NCBI RefSeq assembly: GCF_049674955.1
Contig: NZ_CP187232.1
Coordinates: forward strand, 4,774,001 to 4,838,000
DNA: 64,000 nucleotides
DNA from: Sphaerisporangium viridialbum
GTDB lineage: Bacteria; Actinomycetota; Actinomycetes; Streptosporangiales; Streptosporangiaceae
Reading direction: 5' to 3'
Shown here: piece after piece, positions 24,980 to 33,406 of the stretch
Position numbering within the stretch: the first letter of the stretch is position 1
Layout of the letters: each line of letters opens with the position of its first letter
The notes under the pieces: model-generated
Told to the model about the DNA's origin: nothing
What the model saw: the letters and a program-made list of their open reading frames with translations, nothing else
Database searches by the model: none
Position numbers and translations under genes: made by a program

Positions 24980-25774
24980 TCAGCCGATGTCCCGCCGCAG
25001 CGGAGCCGCCACGGCGATCACGGCCGCCACCAGGGCGTACGCCAGCAGCACGGCGCCGCCGACCGGCGCGGGGAGCAGCCGGGCGGCCTCCGTGCCCGTC
25101 TGACCGGCGACGGCCTCGGCCAGGTAGGTGAACCCGGTGAGCGCGGCGGTGGCGCCGCCGGGCAGGTAGGGGTAGACCGCCTTGATCCCAGGTACGAGCA
25201 TCAGGGCGGTCTCGACCATGTAGAAGTAGGCGCCGACGACCACCAGCGCGGTCACCTGGTTGCGCAGGAGGGCCCCCACGGCCACGCCCAGCAGCGTGTA
25301 GACCGCCATGGTCAGCGCGACGCGGCCCAGCAGCGCCAGCACCGTGCCCGCGGGCAGGCCGAGGGCGATCCCCTTGAGGGCGGCCACCGCGAACAGCGCG
25401 CCCGCCGCCACCCCCGCCGCGACCACGCCGTAGGCGAGCCCGCCACCGGCGTAGGCCACCAGCTTGGCCGCGAGCCAGGTCCAGCGCCTCGGGGCGAACA
25501 GCGCCGTGGTGGTGACGGTCCCGTGGCGGTACTCCGAGGCCACGGCCGCGGTGCCGATCAGCGCGGGGACGAACATGGTGAAACCCAGCAGCCCGAGCAG
25601 CACCCGGGTACCCTCCTCGCTGGCCAAGCCCGGCAGTGGAGGGGTGAAGTTCTCCGGGCCCACGAGCGCGAGCAGGCCGACGAGGGCTCCGCTGCCGAGC
25701 GCGGCCAGCAGGCCCCACAGCCACAGCCTGGACGAGGTCAGGCGCGTCCACTCCGCCGAGACGAGCGCGGTCAT
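24980..25774 (-). CDS. ABC-2 type transporter permease
   Basis: A 264-aa membrane protein with six predicted spans. It shows the ABC-2 family pattern: a short cytoplasmic N-terminus (SAEWTRLTSSRLWLWGLLAA), a second block EYRHGTVTTTALFAPRRWTW after helix 2, where EYRHGT is characteristic of bacteriocin/antibiotic exporters, and a series of Ala/Leu-rich spans. Its start overlaps the stop of the ATPase gene by 4 bp. It is the last gene of the three-gene operon divergent from the GntR regulator. Confidence 0.92.
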   Translation of the reverse strand: MTALVSAEWTRLTSSRLWLWGLLAALGSGALVGLLALVGPENFTPPLPGLASEEGTRVLLGLLGFTMFVPALIGTAAVASEYRHGTVTTTALFAPRRWTWLAAKLVAYAGGGLAYGVVAAGVAAGALFAVAALKGIALGLPAGTVLALLGRVALTMAVYTLLGVAVGALLRNQVTALVVVGAYFYMVETALMLVPGIKAVYPYLPGGATAALTGFTYLAEAVAGQTGTEAARLLPAPVGGAVLLAYALVAAVIAVAAPLRRDIG

Positions 25775-26685
25775 CGGGCACCTCCGGTCATGTTCAGGAA
25801 CGCCTCCTCGAGAGTGGGACGTTCAAGGGTGATCTCGTGCAGCGGAATGCCGTGCGCCGCCGCGACGGCCGCGACCTGTGCGGTGGTCATGCCGTGAACG
25901 CGCAGGACACCCGGTCCCGGAGCCTCCACGCGGATCACCCCCCCGGCCTCGCCCTCGCTGTCCAGCAGGCGGGCCCTGAGCAGGTCCGCCTCCGGCGACC
26001 GGACGAGCACGGCCGCCGCGCCGTACAGCCCGGTGATGGGCCCGGTGGCGACCAGCCGGCCCTCGCGGATCACCACGACCTGGTCGGCCACCTGCTCGAT
26101 CTCGCCGAGCACATGGCTGGAGACCAGGACGGTGCGCCCCTCGGCCGCCAGGTCGCGCAGGAACCGGCGCAGCCAGGCGATGCCCTCGGGGTCGAGGCCG
26201 TTGCCCGGCTCGTCCAGCAGCAGCACGCGCGGATCGCCCAGCAGGGCGGTGGCCAGGTTGAGGCGCTGCCGCATCCCGGTGGACAGAGTGCGCGTAGCCC
26301 TCCCCGCGAACGCCGACACCCCCGTCAGCTCGGCGACCCGCGCGGCACGGGCCGTGCCGTACCGGCCCATGCGGGCGTACACGCGCAGATGGTCCAGCGC
26401 GGTGTGGCCGGGGTGGAAGCCCGAGCCGTCCAGCACCGCGCCGACCGTCGCGGTCGGCCGGGCAAGGTCGGCGTAACGCCTGCCGCCGATGGTGGCCGTG
26501 CCGGAGGTCGGCGCGACCAGGCCCAGCAGCATCCGCATGGTGGTGGTCTTGCCCGCGCCGTTCGGCCCGAGGAAACCTGCGACCGTGCCGGGCGCGACGC
26601 CGAAGCTGAGGTCGGTGACGGCGGCCACGGGCCCGAAGGTCTTGGTCAGGCCGCGCACCTCGATGCCCCAGGAGCCCTCGCTCAT
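25771..26685 (-). CDS. ABC transporter ATP-binding protein
   Basis: A 304-aa ATPase partner of the permease at 24980. Walker A is GFLGPNGAGKTTTMRM near residue 40, the signature is RTLSTGMRQRLNLA, and Walker B is VLLLDEPGNGLDPEGIAWLR. About 80 residues after the ATPase core may be a regulatory tail. It starts in a 4-bp overlap with the PH-like gene and ends in a 4-bp overlap with the permease. In YtrA-type systems such exporters respond to cell-wall stress; this is an analogy. Confidence 0.94.
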   Translation of the reverse strand: MSEGSWGIEVRGLTKTFGPVAAVTDLSFGVAPGTVAGFLGPNGAGKTTTMRMLLGLVAPTSGTATIGGRRYADLARPTATVGAVLDGSGFHPGHTALDHLRVYARMGRYGTARAARVAELTGVSAFAGRATRTLSTGMRQRLNLATALLGDPRVLLLDEPGNGLDPEGIAWLRRFLRDLAAEGRTVLVSSHVLGEIEQVADQVVVIREGRLVATGPITGLYGAAAVLVRSPEADLLRARLLDSEGEAGGVIRVEAPGPGVLRVHGMTTAQVAAVAAAHGIPLHEITLERPTLEEAFLNMTGGAR

Positions 26686-27038
26686 GTCAGCACCGCCGCC
26701 AGGTGGCGCCGGATCTCACCGGCGTCCCGGACGCTCAGGATCAGCTCGTCGTAGCCCGCCACCCTGCCCTTCAGGACGATGCGCAGGCCGGGCACGCCGC
26801 GGCGGGCGGCCACCAGCCGCCTGACGCCCTTCAGGGACGTCCAGGTGCCGACCTTGGCGAAGCCGCTGACGAGCAGGCCGGAGTGCACCCCCGTGGCCGC
26901 CGTGAGCGGCCGGTCGAGGTGGTGCGCCTCGGCGATGGCCTCCAGCGGCACGCGCACCGCGTCGGTCCTGGTGAACGGCCGTGTCCACGGGGCGAAGAAC
27001 ACGGTCAGCGTCCCCTCGTGGATCCCTACCTCGATCAC
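26682..27038 (-). CDS. Small PH-like protein, first gene of ABC operon
   Basis: A 118-aa protein without membrane segments. Its alternating strands and final helix (VRVPLEAIAEAHHLDRPLTA, GYDELILSVRDAGEIRRHLA) suggest a bacterial PH-like fold; this is inference. GTG 27038 is selected because AGGAGG lies five bases upstream; ATG 27071 is a possible longer start. It opens the operon with the ABC ATPase and permease and overlaps the ATPase start by 4 bp. A role in sensing or assembly of the exporter would fit. Confidence 0.7.
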   Translation of the reverse strand: MIEVGIHEGTLTVFFAPWTRPFTRTDAVRVPLEAIAEAHHLDRPLTAATGVHSGLLVSGFAKVGTWTSLKGVRRLVAARRGVPGLRIVLKGRVAGYDELILSVRDAGEIRRHLAAVLT

Positions 27039-27076
27039 GATGTCCTCCTGTGTCGTGTTGGCGAGTGACATCTGTT

Positions 27077-27098
27077 CTATAAGTTGTATATCAGATAG
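27077..27098. promoter_or_regulatory. GntR/YtrA-type operator
   Basis: CTAT-N2-G-N-T-N-T with its mirrored half ending ATAG is a 22-bp imperfect dyad (7 of 11 positions match). It sits in an AT-rich 69-bp gap between the divergent ABC operon and GntR gene, as expected for autorepression of both directions. Confidence 0.5.
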
Positions 27099-27107
27099 TC
27101 TGTCGGT

Positions 27108-27497
27108 GTGCAGCTGACCCTTGACCTCGACAGCGAGGTCCCGATCTACCAGCAGATCCGGGACCGCATCGTGGAGGCGATCGCCCGCGGACAGGCCAGG
27201 GAAGGCGACCCGCTGCCCTCGACCCGGCAGCTCGCCGCCGACTTCGGCATCAACTTCCACACCGTGAACAAGGCCTACGACCTGCTACGACAGCAGGGCG
27301 TCATCCGCGTCAACCGCAAGAGCGGCGCGGTCGTCAGACGCGACCCCGCCACCGGCCCGCCCGAAGCCGGGTTCACCGACGACTGGGAAGAGCGAATGCG
27401 CGTGCTGCTGGCGGAGGCCACCGTCCACGGCCTGGGCCTGGAGGACGTGATGCGACGCTGCGAGACCATGCTGACCGAATTCAAGGAAACGCCATGA
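27108..27497 (+). CDS. GntR family regulator, YtrA subfamily
   Basis: A 129-aa repressor. It has the YtrA layout: an N-terminal winged helix (VPIYQQIRDRIVEAIARGQA, LPSTRQLAADFGINFHTVNK) and a short C-terminal dimerisation helix pair of about 50 residues. No FadR-, HutC- or MocR-type domain is present. GTG 27108 follows directly after the operator. It overlaps the DUF1648/DUF5808 membrane gene by 4 bp and is divergent from the ABC operon. This is the classic place for a YtrA regulator of an ABC exporter. Confidence 0.93.
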   Translation: MQLTLDLDSEVPIYQQIRDRIVEAIARGQAREGDPLPSTRQLAADFGINFHTVNKAYDLLRQQGVIRVNRKSGAVVRRDPATGPPEAGFTDDWEERMRVLLAEATVHGLGLEDVMRRCETMLTEFKETP

Positions 27498-28624
27498 CCC
27501 CGCTCATCGCCGCCCACCTGGCCCTCCTCGCGCTGGTCACCTGCCTCGCCCTGGCCCTGCCCGCGCTGGCCAGGCCGACGCTGCCGTTCGGCGTCCGCGT
27601 GAGCGCCGGACGCGTGGCCGACCCCGACGTCATCGCCCAGCGCCGGAGCTACGCCCGCCTGACCGTCACGGCGGCCGCGATCGCCGCGACGATCTCGACC
27701 GCCGTGCTGCTCGCCACGGGTGAACCGGCCGTGACCGGCGCCACCGCCACCGCCCTGGCCGCGGCCGACCTGCTGCTCTACCACCGCGCCCACCGCAACG
27801 TCCGCGCCGCCAAGGACGCCGGGCGCTGGCAGGCCGAGCGGCGTCAGGCCGTCACCGCCGACACCACCTTCCGCACCGACCCCGTCCGCGTGCCCTGGCT
27901 CTGGAGCCTGCCCGCCCTGGCGATCACGCTGCTCACCGCCTCCATCGGCTGGTCACGGTACGGCGGGCTGCCTCCCACGCTGCCGCCGTTCCTCGCGTAC
28001 GGCACATCCCCCGCACCGCGCGAGCCCACCACGTTCCTGAACGCCTTCGAGCCGGTCGCCTACCAGGCCGCGACCACCCTCCTGGTCCTCGTGCCGGTCC
28101 TGGTGGTGCTGCGCGCCCGGCCCGACCTCGACGCGGCCAGGCCCACGGGCTCGGCCCGCCGCTACCGCGTCTACCTGCGCGGCATCGCCGCACTGTCGCT
28201 GCTCTCGGCCGCCTGCCTGAACCTGGGCCTGCTCATCTCCGCCCTGCTGCTCTGGGAGGTCATCCCGCCCACGATCGCCTGGCAGGCGGCCACCTGCCTC
28301 CCGCTCGCCGCGATGGTCGCCGGATGGCTGGTCTGGGAGACGAAGGTGGGCCAGGCGGGGCACCGCCTGCCCGCCCTCCCCGGCGAGGACCAGGAGGACT
28401 CCGGGGTCGCGCAACGCGACGACGACCGGCACTGGTTCCTCGCGGGCACCGTCTACGCCAACCGCCGCGACCCCGCGCTCCTCCTGCACGCCCGGCTCGG
28501 CTCCTCCTGGACGATCAACCTCGGCCACCCGGTCGCCTGGCTCCTCATCGCCGCCCTCGCCGGGTTCGTCCTGCTCGCCCTCCTCGGCGTCATCGACCTG
28601 CCCCAGAAACGAAGCCTCTTCTAG
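27494..28624 (+). CDS. DUF1648/DUF5808 membrane protein
   Basis: A 376-aa membrane protein with about eight spans. The middle part is like DUF1648, and the last 60 residues (DDRHWFLAGTVYANRRDPAL, SSWTINLGHPVAWLL) match DUF5808. Genes of this kind often follow YtrA-type GntR regulators. The ATG overlaps the GntR stop by 4 bp, so the two are translated together. Its function is unknown; a link to the divergent exporter is likely from context. Confidence 0.88.
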   Translation: MTPLIAAHLALLALVTCLALALPALARPTLPFGVRVSAGRVADPDVIAQRRSYARLTVTAAAIAATISTAVLLATGEPAVTGATATALAAADLLLYHRAHRNVRAAKDAGRWQAERRQAVTADTTFRTDPVRVPWLWSLPALAITLLTASIGWSRYGGLPPTLPPFLAYGTSPAPREPTTFLNAFEPVAYQAATTLLVLVPVLVVLRARPDLDAARPTGSARRYRVYLRGIAALSLLSAACLNLGLLISALLLWEVIPPTIAWQAATCLPLAAMVAGWLVWETKVGQAGHRLPALPGEDQEDSGVAQRDDDRHWFLAGTVYANRRDPALLLHARLGSSWTINLGHPVAWLLIAALAGFVLLALLGVIDLPQKRSLF

Positions 28625-28698
28625 GGCGGCACCGCCTTCCCGGACGGCCATACCAAGGGCCGAGCGAACCGATCGGCCTCCAGCGGCGTCTCAGCGTT

Positions 28699-29634
28699 GT
28701 GAGGCTTCTTCTCAACGCGGCCGGCATCGCCCTGGCCTCGATCGCGATATGCGCGTCGGCCGTACTCATCTCGCGCTCGCCCAGCGGGGCGACGTCCGCA
28801 CCGGCGTCGTGCCCGCAACGATGGGGCGGCGCCGGGATCGGCGACTGGGTGCCCCAGGCCACCGGAATCGACGGAGCCGAGGCGTCACTGGTACCCGGCG
28901 AGCCCGTCGCCGCGACGATCTGCGCCTACCCGGGGGAGAACTTCCGCCCGGGAGGCGAGCGGCTCGCCGGCGCCCGTACCCTGACGGGCCAGGCCACGGC
29001 GATGGCCCGCGACCTCGCCTACCTCCCGGTGACCACAGGGAATCGCGACAGCCCCTGCACAGCGGTGGGCGGGCCCATGACGAACTACCTCATCCGGTTC
29101 GCCTACCCCGGCGGCCAGGCGATCTGGGTGGGCACCGCCGAGGAGGTCAACGCGTGCGTGACGACCACCAACGGCACGACCACCAGCGAGGCGTACCTGG
29201 GGCCGAGCATCACCGCCGCCTACCGGACCGGAACGTGGAAGGTCATACGCCCCGACGACCCCTGCGACGGGCCGACCCAGCGCCGCGGCCAGAACGAGTG
29301 GATGGTGCCCGGCCGGCCCGTCTCGGTCCTGGTGTGCGGGGAGGCCGGCTCCTCCGGCGCGCGGCGTCCCCGGGCGCAGCACGGCCGCCAGGCGGCCACG
29401 AGCCTGGCGGCGGCGCTGAACTCTCCGGACACCCGGCCAACTGACCACACGTGCCAGGGTGGCGAAAGCACGCATAGCCGGGTATTTCACTACCTGTTCG
29501 GCTACGCGGACGGGCCACCCGCCAGCGTCGTCGTCTGGATCGGCTGCGTCCCCGGCCTCGACAACGGACTGCTCCAGGCGGACGTCGACGACTCCATCCT
29601 GAACCAGGCGATGCGACTCACCCCACGAGGCTGA
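28699..29634 (+). CDS. Exported protein of unknown function
   Basis: A 311-aa protein starting with a signal peptide or anchor (VRLLLNAAGIALASIAICAS). The mature part has seven to eight Cys residues and Thr/Gly-rich segments, but no family that I recognise. GTG 28699 is used since the hydrophobic leader starts right there; no ribosome binding site is visible. The last codons ATGCGACTCACCCC recur with one change 41 bp downstream (29652), an imperfect duplication of the 3' end. It is convergent to the F420-NADP reductase gene. Confidence 0.75.
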   Translation: MRLLLNAAGIALASIAICASAVLISRSPSGATSAPASCPQRWGGAGIGDWVPQATGIDGAEASLVPGEPVAATICAYPGENFRPGGERLAGARTLTGQATAMARDLAYLPVTTGNRDSPCTAVGGPMTNYLIRFAYPGGQAIWVGTAEEVNACVTTTNGTTTSEAYLGPSITAAYRTGTWKVIRPDDPCDGPTQRRGQNEWMVPGRPVSVLVCGEAGSSGARRPRAQHGRQAATSLAAALNSPDTRPTDHTCQGGESTHSRVFHYLFGYADGPPASVVVWIGCVPGLDNGLLQADVDDSILNQAMRLTPRG

Positions 29635-29689
29635 GACCTCCTCCCGAACCGATGAGACTCACCCCGCGGAACCAAGCCCTCAGGCGATT

Positions 29690-29719
29690 CGCACCACCGG
29701 ACCAGGTACCAGTGGTGCG
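29690..29719. terminator. Bidirectional hairpin terminator
   Basis: CGCACCAC and GTGGTGCG form a perfect 8-bp stem with a 14-base loop between two convergent genes. Confidence 0.5.
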
Positions 29720-29725
29720 TCCGGG

Positions 29726-30382
29726 TCAGGCGCGGAAGTCGTCGGGGCGTTCCGGGGTGGCCTTGGCCAGGAGGTCACGGATCGCGTCGGCCTCCACCGA
29801 CTGGCCGTACACGGGCGATCCGGGCTGCTGGCGCCACGACTCGTCGAGCCCCCCGGCGTCGACGGTGTCGAAGCCCAGCTCGTCGATGAGGTCACGGACG
29901 ACCCGCTTGGCCGCCTCGTCGTCGCCGGCCACCGGCAGGGCGACGCGGCCGGGAGTGCCCTTGGGCCGCGGCAGGTCGAGGATGTGCTGGGCGTAGGTGC
30001 CGTTGAACGCCTTGATCACGGGGTGGCCGAGGTGCTGCTCGGTCCAGCGGCTCTCGGTCACGCCCTCCTCGATGGGGGTGATCAGGCCGTCCCGCTGCGG
30101 GTAGTAGTTGCCGGTGTCGATGACGGCGACGCTGTCCGGCACCCCGTCGAAGAGGCCGGCGGGCAGCTTGGGGACGCTCTTGACCGGGATGGCCACGACG
30201 ACCACCTCGGCACCACGCGTGGCCTGCTCGACGTGGACGGGCGTGGCACCGGTCTCCTCGGCGAGCTCGGTGAGGGTCTCGGGGCCGCGCGAATTGGCGA
30301 CGGCCACCTCGTGCCCGAGGGCGGTGAGACGGCGGGTGAGGTTGCCGCCGATGTGGCCGGCTCCGATGATGCCGATCTTCAT
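29726..30382 (-). CDS. F420-dependent NADP reductase-like protein
   Basis: A 218-aa NADPH-binding protein. The N-terminus MKIGIIGAGHIGGNLTRRLT is a GxGxxG dinucleotide site, followed by ANSRGPETL as the 2'-phosphate pocket. Blocks VVVVAIPVKSVPKL, VIDTGNYYPQRDG and KAFNGTYAQHILDL match the Fno/NADPH-dependent F420 reductase family. ATG 30382 has GGGAAAGG upstream; the earlier ATG at 30418 is rejected because its residues are atypical. It could supply F420H2 to the LLM enzymes of the window, but many relatives use other substrates. Confidence 0.88.
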   Translation of the reverse strand: MKIGIIGAGHIGGNLTRRLTALGHEVAVANSRGPETLTELAEETGATPVHVEQATRGAEVVVVAIPVKSVPKLPAGLFDGVPDSVAVIDTGNYYPQRDGLITPIEEGVTESRWTEQHLGHPVIKAFNGTYAQHILDLPRPKGTPGRVALPVAGDDEAAKRVVRDLIDELGFDTVDAGGLDESWRQQPGSPVYGQSVEADAIRDLLAKATPERPDDFRA

Positions 30383-30565
30383 ATGATGTGCCTTTCCCTC
30401 GTGTCTGGCCGCGGTCACTCGGCCGGCGGCGACGAGCGTCTGGTCGGTTCACTGACACAGGTGTGCTGCCGGTTGACCGTCGTATGTTGAGCCTCGGCGA
30501 CCGCGGATGTATTCCGATCTGTAGTCAGTGTTCAATACCCACTACGGCGCCCTTTACTTTGTAGA

Positions 30566-31219
30566 TCAGAAGCGTGGCCAGCCGGCATCTCGGACGAGGA
30601 GCGCGATCTGCACCCGGTTGACCAGCCCGAGTTTCGCGAGCGAGCGACTGACGTGGGCCTTGACCGTGGTCTCGCTCATGGTGAGTTCGCGGGCGATCTC
30701 GGCGTTGGCCAGCCCTCGGGCCACTGCCTGGACGACCTGCCGTTCGCGGTCGGTGAGGGCGGCCAGGCGTTCGCGCGCGGCGCGGGCGTCCGGTGCCTGC
30801 TGCCCGGCGAAGGCGTCGATCATCCGCTTGGTCACCGTAGGCGCGAGCATGGCGCTGCCGTCGGCCACCGTGCGGACGGCAGCGATCAGGTCACGGGGCG
30901 CGGTGTCCTTCAGCAGGAATCCCGCGGCCTTGGCGCGCAGGGCGCTGTAGACGTACTCGTCGCGGTCGAAGGTGGTGAGCATGACCACCTTCGGCGGGTT
31001 CGGGGACCGGTTCATCTCCTTGAGCGCGGCCACGCCGTCCATGCGGGGCATCTGCACGTCCATGAGCACGACGTGCGGCCCGTGGCGCGCGACCGCAGTC
31101 ACTGCCTCCACTCCGTTCGCCGCCTCGGCAACCACCTCGAGGTCATCGGCGGCCTCCAGGATCATGCGCAGCCCGGTCCGCACCAAGGCCTCATCGTCGA
31201 CGATGAGCACCCGGATCAC
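30566..31219 (-). CDS. Two-component response regulator, NarL/FixJ family
   Basis: A 217-aa DNA-binding regulator. The receiver domain (residues 1-120) has acidic D8-D9, the phospho-acceptor D54 in VVLMDVQMPRMDG, and the later KAAGFLLKD lysine. The LuxR-type helix-turn-helix is at about 150-210 (LTDRERQVVQAVARGLANAE and TTVKAHVSRSLAKLG). The start overlaps the stop of the kinase gene at 31216 by 4 bp, so it is the second gene of a kinase-regulator operon. Confidence 0.95.
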   Translation of the reverse strand: MIRVLIVDDEALVRTGLRMILEAADDLEVVAEAANGVEAVTAVARHGPHVVLMDVQMPRMDGVAALKEMNRSPNPPKVVMLTTFDRDEYVYSALRAKAAGFLLKDTAPRDLIAAVRTVADGSAMLAPTVTKRMIDAFAGQQAPDARAARERLAALTDRERQVVQAVARGLANAEIARELTMSETTVKAHVSRSLAKLGLVNRVQIALLVRDAGWPRF

Positions 31220-32346
31220 GTCGGCAACCTCGCGGACACAAGGAAACCGCCGTCCGGCTCCCGTCTGGCGGTGAACCCGCCGCCCAGCAGTTCGATGCGC
31301 TCTCTCAGGCTGATCAGGCCGAGCCCGCTGCCGGGCAGGGCCGGCGTGCGATCCGATGGGACGGAGTTCTTGATGGTGACCTCCAGTGCCGAGGGCAGGT
31401 AGCGCACCACGACCTGGGTCGCGGCCATGCCCGCATGCTTGTGGATGTTGGTGAGGGCCTCCTGCACCATCCGGTAGGCGGTGTGCTGCACCATGACGGG
31501 CACCTCCTGCGCCGTCCCCTCATCGCGCCGCTCCACCGGGACTCCGACAGACCTCGACTGATCGAGCAGCCAGTCGAGATCGGCCAGCGTCGGCTGAGGT
31601 TCGAGGACTTCCTCCCCGATCATCGGCCGTCGCCGGGGAACTTCGGTGAGGATTCCGAGAACCGCTCGCAGCTGCTCGAGGGCTTCCTTGCCCGTGACCC
31701 GGATGAGCTCCGCCTCCGCCGCGATCTTCTCGTCCACAGCGTTGATCTCCAGCGCTCCCGCGCGCAGGACCATCAGCGATACCCGGTGCGCCACCACGTC
31801 GTGCATGTCCCGCGCGATGCGGGCACGTTCCTGCGCGCGAGCCCGCTCGGTACGGGCGGCCTCCTCCCGCTCCAGCCGTTCGGCGCGCTCACGCAGCCCG
31901 GCCACCACCTGCCGGCGCGCGCCCACCCACAGCCCGATCACCAGCGGAAACCAGACGAACAGCGGCGCGCCGCCCAGAGAGGAGGAAATGTCGGCCCCGG
32001 GCCGGGGCACCACCGCCAGAAGGCTCGCGACCACCGTGAAGACCGTCAGGTGCAGGGGCCGCCGATACGTGGTCGCCGCGACGTATGACGCCACGGACAG
32101 CAGGAACCCTGGCGACCGCGCCACCGAGTCGACGGCCGCGACGAGCAACAGCGGCCAGAGCCGCCGCGGTGCCGTCCAAGCCGCGGCGGCGGCCAGGAGA
32201 CCGATCGCCGCGCCTTGGATGTGCACGGGCACCGAGGCGAGGCCGAAGAAGGTGTACGGCCTCGCGCCCGGTACGAAGGCGGCGCAGAATGCGGCGGCGG
32301 GAAGCGCCACCGTCACCAGCCGATCACGTATCTCCTCGATCCTCAC
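31216..32346 (-). CDS. Sensor histidine kinase, HisKA_3 type
   Basis: A 376-aa membrane kinase partner of the regulator at 30566. About five hydrophobic spans fill the first 140 residues and act as a small-signal sensor. A basic/acidic coiled helix (REEAARTERARAQERARIAR) leads to the phospho-accepting His in RDMHDVVAHRVSLM. The ATP-binding domain ends with LPGSGLGLISLRERIELLGG. No extracellular domain of size is present, as in LiaS/DesK-like kinases. The signal is unknown. Confidence 0.93.
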   Translation of the reverse strand: MRIEEIRDRLVTVALPAAAFCAAFVPGARPYTFFGLASVPVHIQGAAIGLLAAAAAWTAPRRLWPLLLVAAVDSVARSPGFLLSVASYVAATTYRRPLHLTVFTVVASLLAVVPRPGADISSSLGGAPLFVWFPLVIGLWVGARRQVVAGLRERAERLEREEAARTERARAQERARIARDMHDVVAHRVSLMVLRAGALEINAVDEKIAAEAELIRVTGKEALEQLRAVLGILTEVPRRRPMIGEEVLEPQPTLADLDWLLDQSRSVGVPVERRDEGTAQEVPVMVQHTAYRMVQEALTNIHKHAGMAATQVVVRYLPSALEVTIKNSVPSDRTPALPGSGLGLISLRERIELLGGGFTARREPDGGFLVSARLPT

Positions 32347-32382
32347 CTGATCAGCCTAGACAGCCGTATCCGGTGCGCGTGC

Positions 32383-32406
32383 AGCTCACCAGCTCACCAG
32401 CTCACC
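32383..32406. repeat. Three tandem copies of AGCTCACC
   Basis: An 8-bp unit occurs three times without spacing. It overlaps the last codons and stop of the membrane-protein gene at 32394. The length is not a multiple of three, so slippage would shift the C-terminus. Confidence 0.6.
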
Positions 32407-33206
32407 AGCCGCAGGGGTTTGCGGTCGGGGACGGGAAGCCGCTCGGTGCGCAGCTCGGGAACGGCCTTGCGCAGCACCTGGATGCCGAGCGGCACCAGTA
32501 CCAGACACAGGACGCCTGTCGAGACGACATCGATGAAGCTGCTCTCCTTGAGATGGCCGGTCCACAGTGTTCCCGACCAGAGGAACAGCAGGAGACGCCC
32601 CACACCGAACGTGCCCGACCGGTAGGCCCCGATGGCCAGCACAAGGGTTCCGATGTACAGGCCGAAGGCAGCCGTGACGGGAACCCTCCACGGCCCGTAA
32701 GAGACGTCCACATACGTGTCCATCACGATCTTGGTTGTCTGTTCAAGGCCCAGCTGCCCGATCAGCTGGAAGGCGGTCTGATCGACGCCCGCCCAATACA
32801 GGCGCGAGAAGAGGCCCAGGACGAGGAGCGTGCCGCCCATGAGGGCGGACCACGGAGATCTCGCGGCGACGATCCGGGCGAGCGTGATGACGGCGGGACA
32901 CAGCAGGATGGTGCCGAGGGCGAAGCACGCGTAGCCGGCGGTGACCAGTGCGGGATTCTCCACATACACGGCCAGCTGCATCGGGGCGGCGAACGGCTGC
33001 CTGGCGAACTCCTCCAACTGCCCGGGCGTGAAGGCCACCGAGTTCAGCGCCAGGTACCGAAGAAGCAACCCGGCCGACCATACGAGGGGGGCAAGGATAA
33101 GCGCCGCCCCTCCGATGATCCGGCCTGGGAACCAGGCGTTGCGATGAATGAGAGGAGGGGTCTTCCATGTGCCGCTTCGTCGGGCAGCCGTGTCTGTTTG
33201 TGGCAT
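32394..33206 (-). CDS. Membrane protein of unknown function
   Basis: A 270-aa protein with about seven hydrophobic spans (for example IIGGAALILAPLVWSAGLLL and VPVTAAFGLYIGTLVLAIGA). I do not recognise a family. ATG 33206 is used, with AGGGTGG eight bases upstream; the frame extends three codons to a GTG at 33215. The 3' end lies in a tandem repeat. It precedes the kinase-regulator operon on the same strand by 47 bp and might be co-transcribed with it. Confidence 0.8.
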   Translation of the reverse strand: MPQTDTAARRSGTWKTPPLIHRNAWFPGRIIGGAALILAPLVWSAGLLLRYLALNSVAFTPGQLEEFARQPFAAPMQLAVYVENPALVTAGYACFALGTILLCPAVITLARIVAARSPWSALMGGTLLVLGLFSRLYWAGVDQTAFQLIGQLGLEQTTKIVMDTYVDVSYGPWRVPVTAAFGLYIGTLVLAIGAYRSGTFGVGRLLLFLWSGTLWTGHLKESSFIDVVSTGVLCLVLVPLGIQVLRKAVPELRTERLPVPDRKPLRLVSW

Positions 33207-33406
33207 GACGACCACCCTGGATCACGGATGGCACGATCACATCCTGCAATCGATGCGGCAAAGCGTCTCTTTAGTAGGGGTGCTCCCCGCCGCGTCGTGG
33301 CTGTAGACCGCCCGCACGCACAGGGCGGGGGCGGCGGTGGCCACGAGCCCGCCCTCACCCGTGCTGAGCAGCTTGAAGTGCTGGAGCCGATTGCTCGCAG
33401 CGCTCA

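Noticed and set aside
24306..25781. 491-codon minus strand frame
   Set aside because: It overlaps the permease in another frame and the reductase antisense. The permease frame carries the real membrane and ABC-2 motifs.
28890..29600. Exported Cys-containing protein as a lipoprotein
   Set aside because: The leader has a Cys within the hydrophobic part (A-I-C-A-S), but it is not in a proper lipobox context followed by a mature start.
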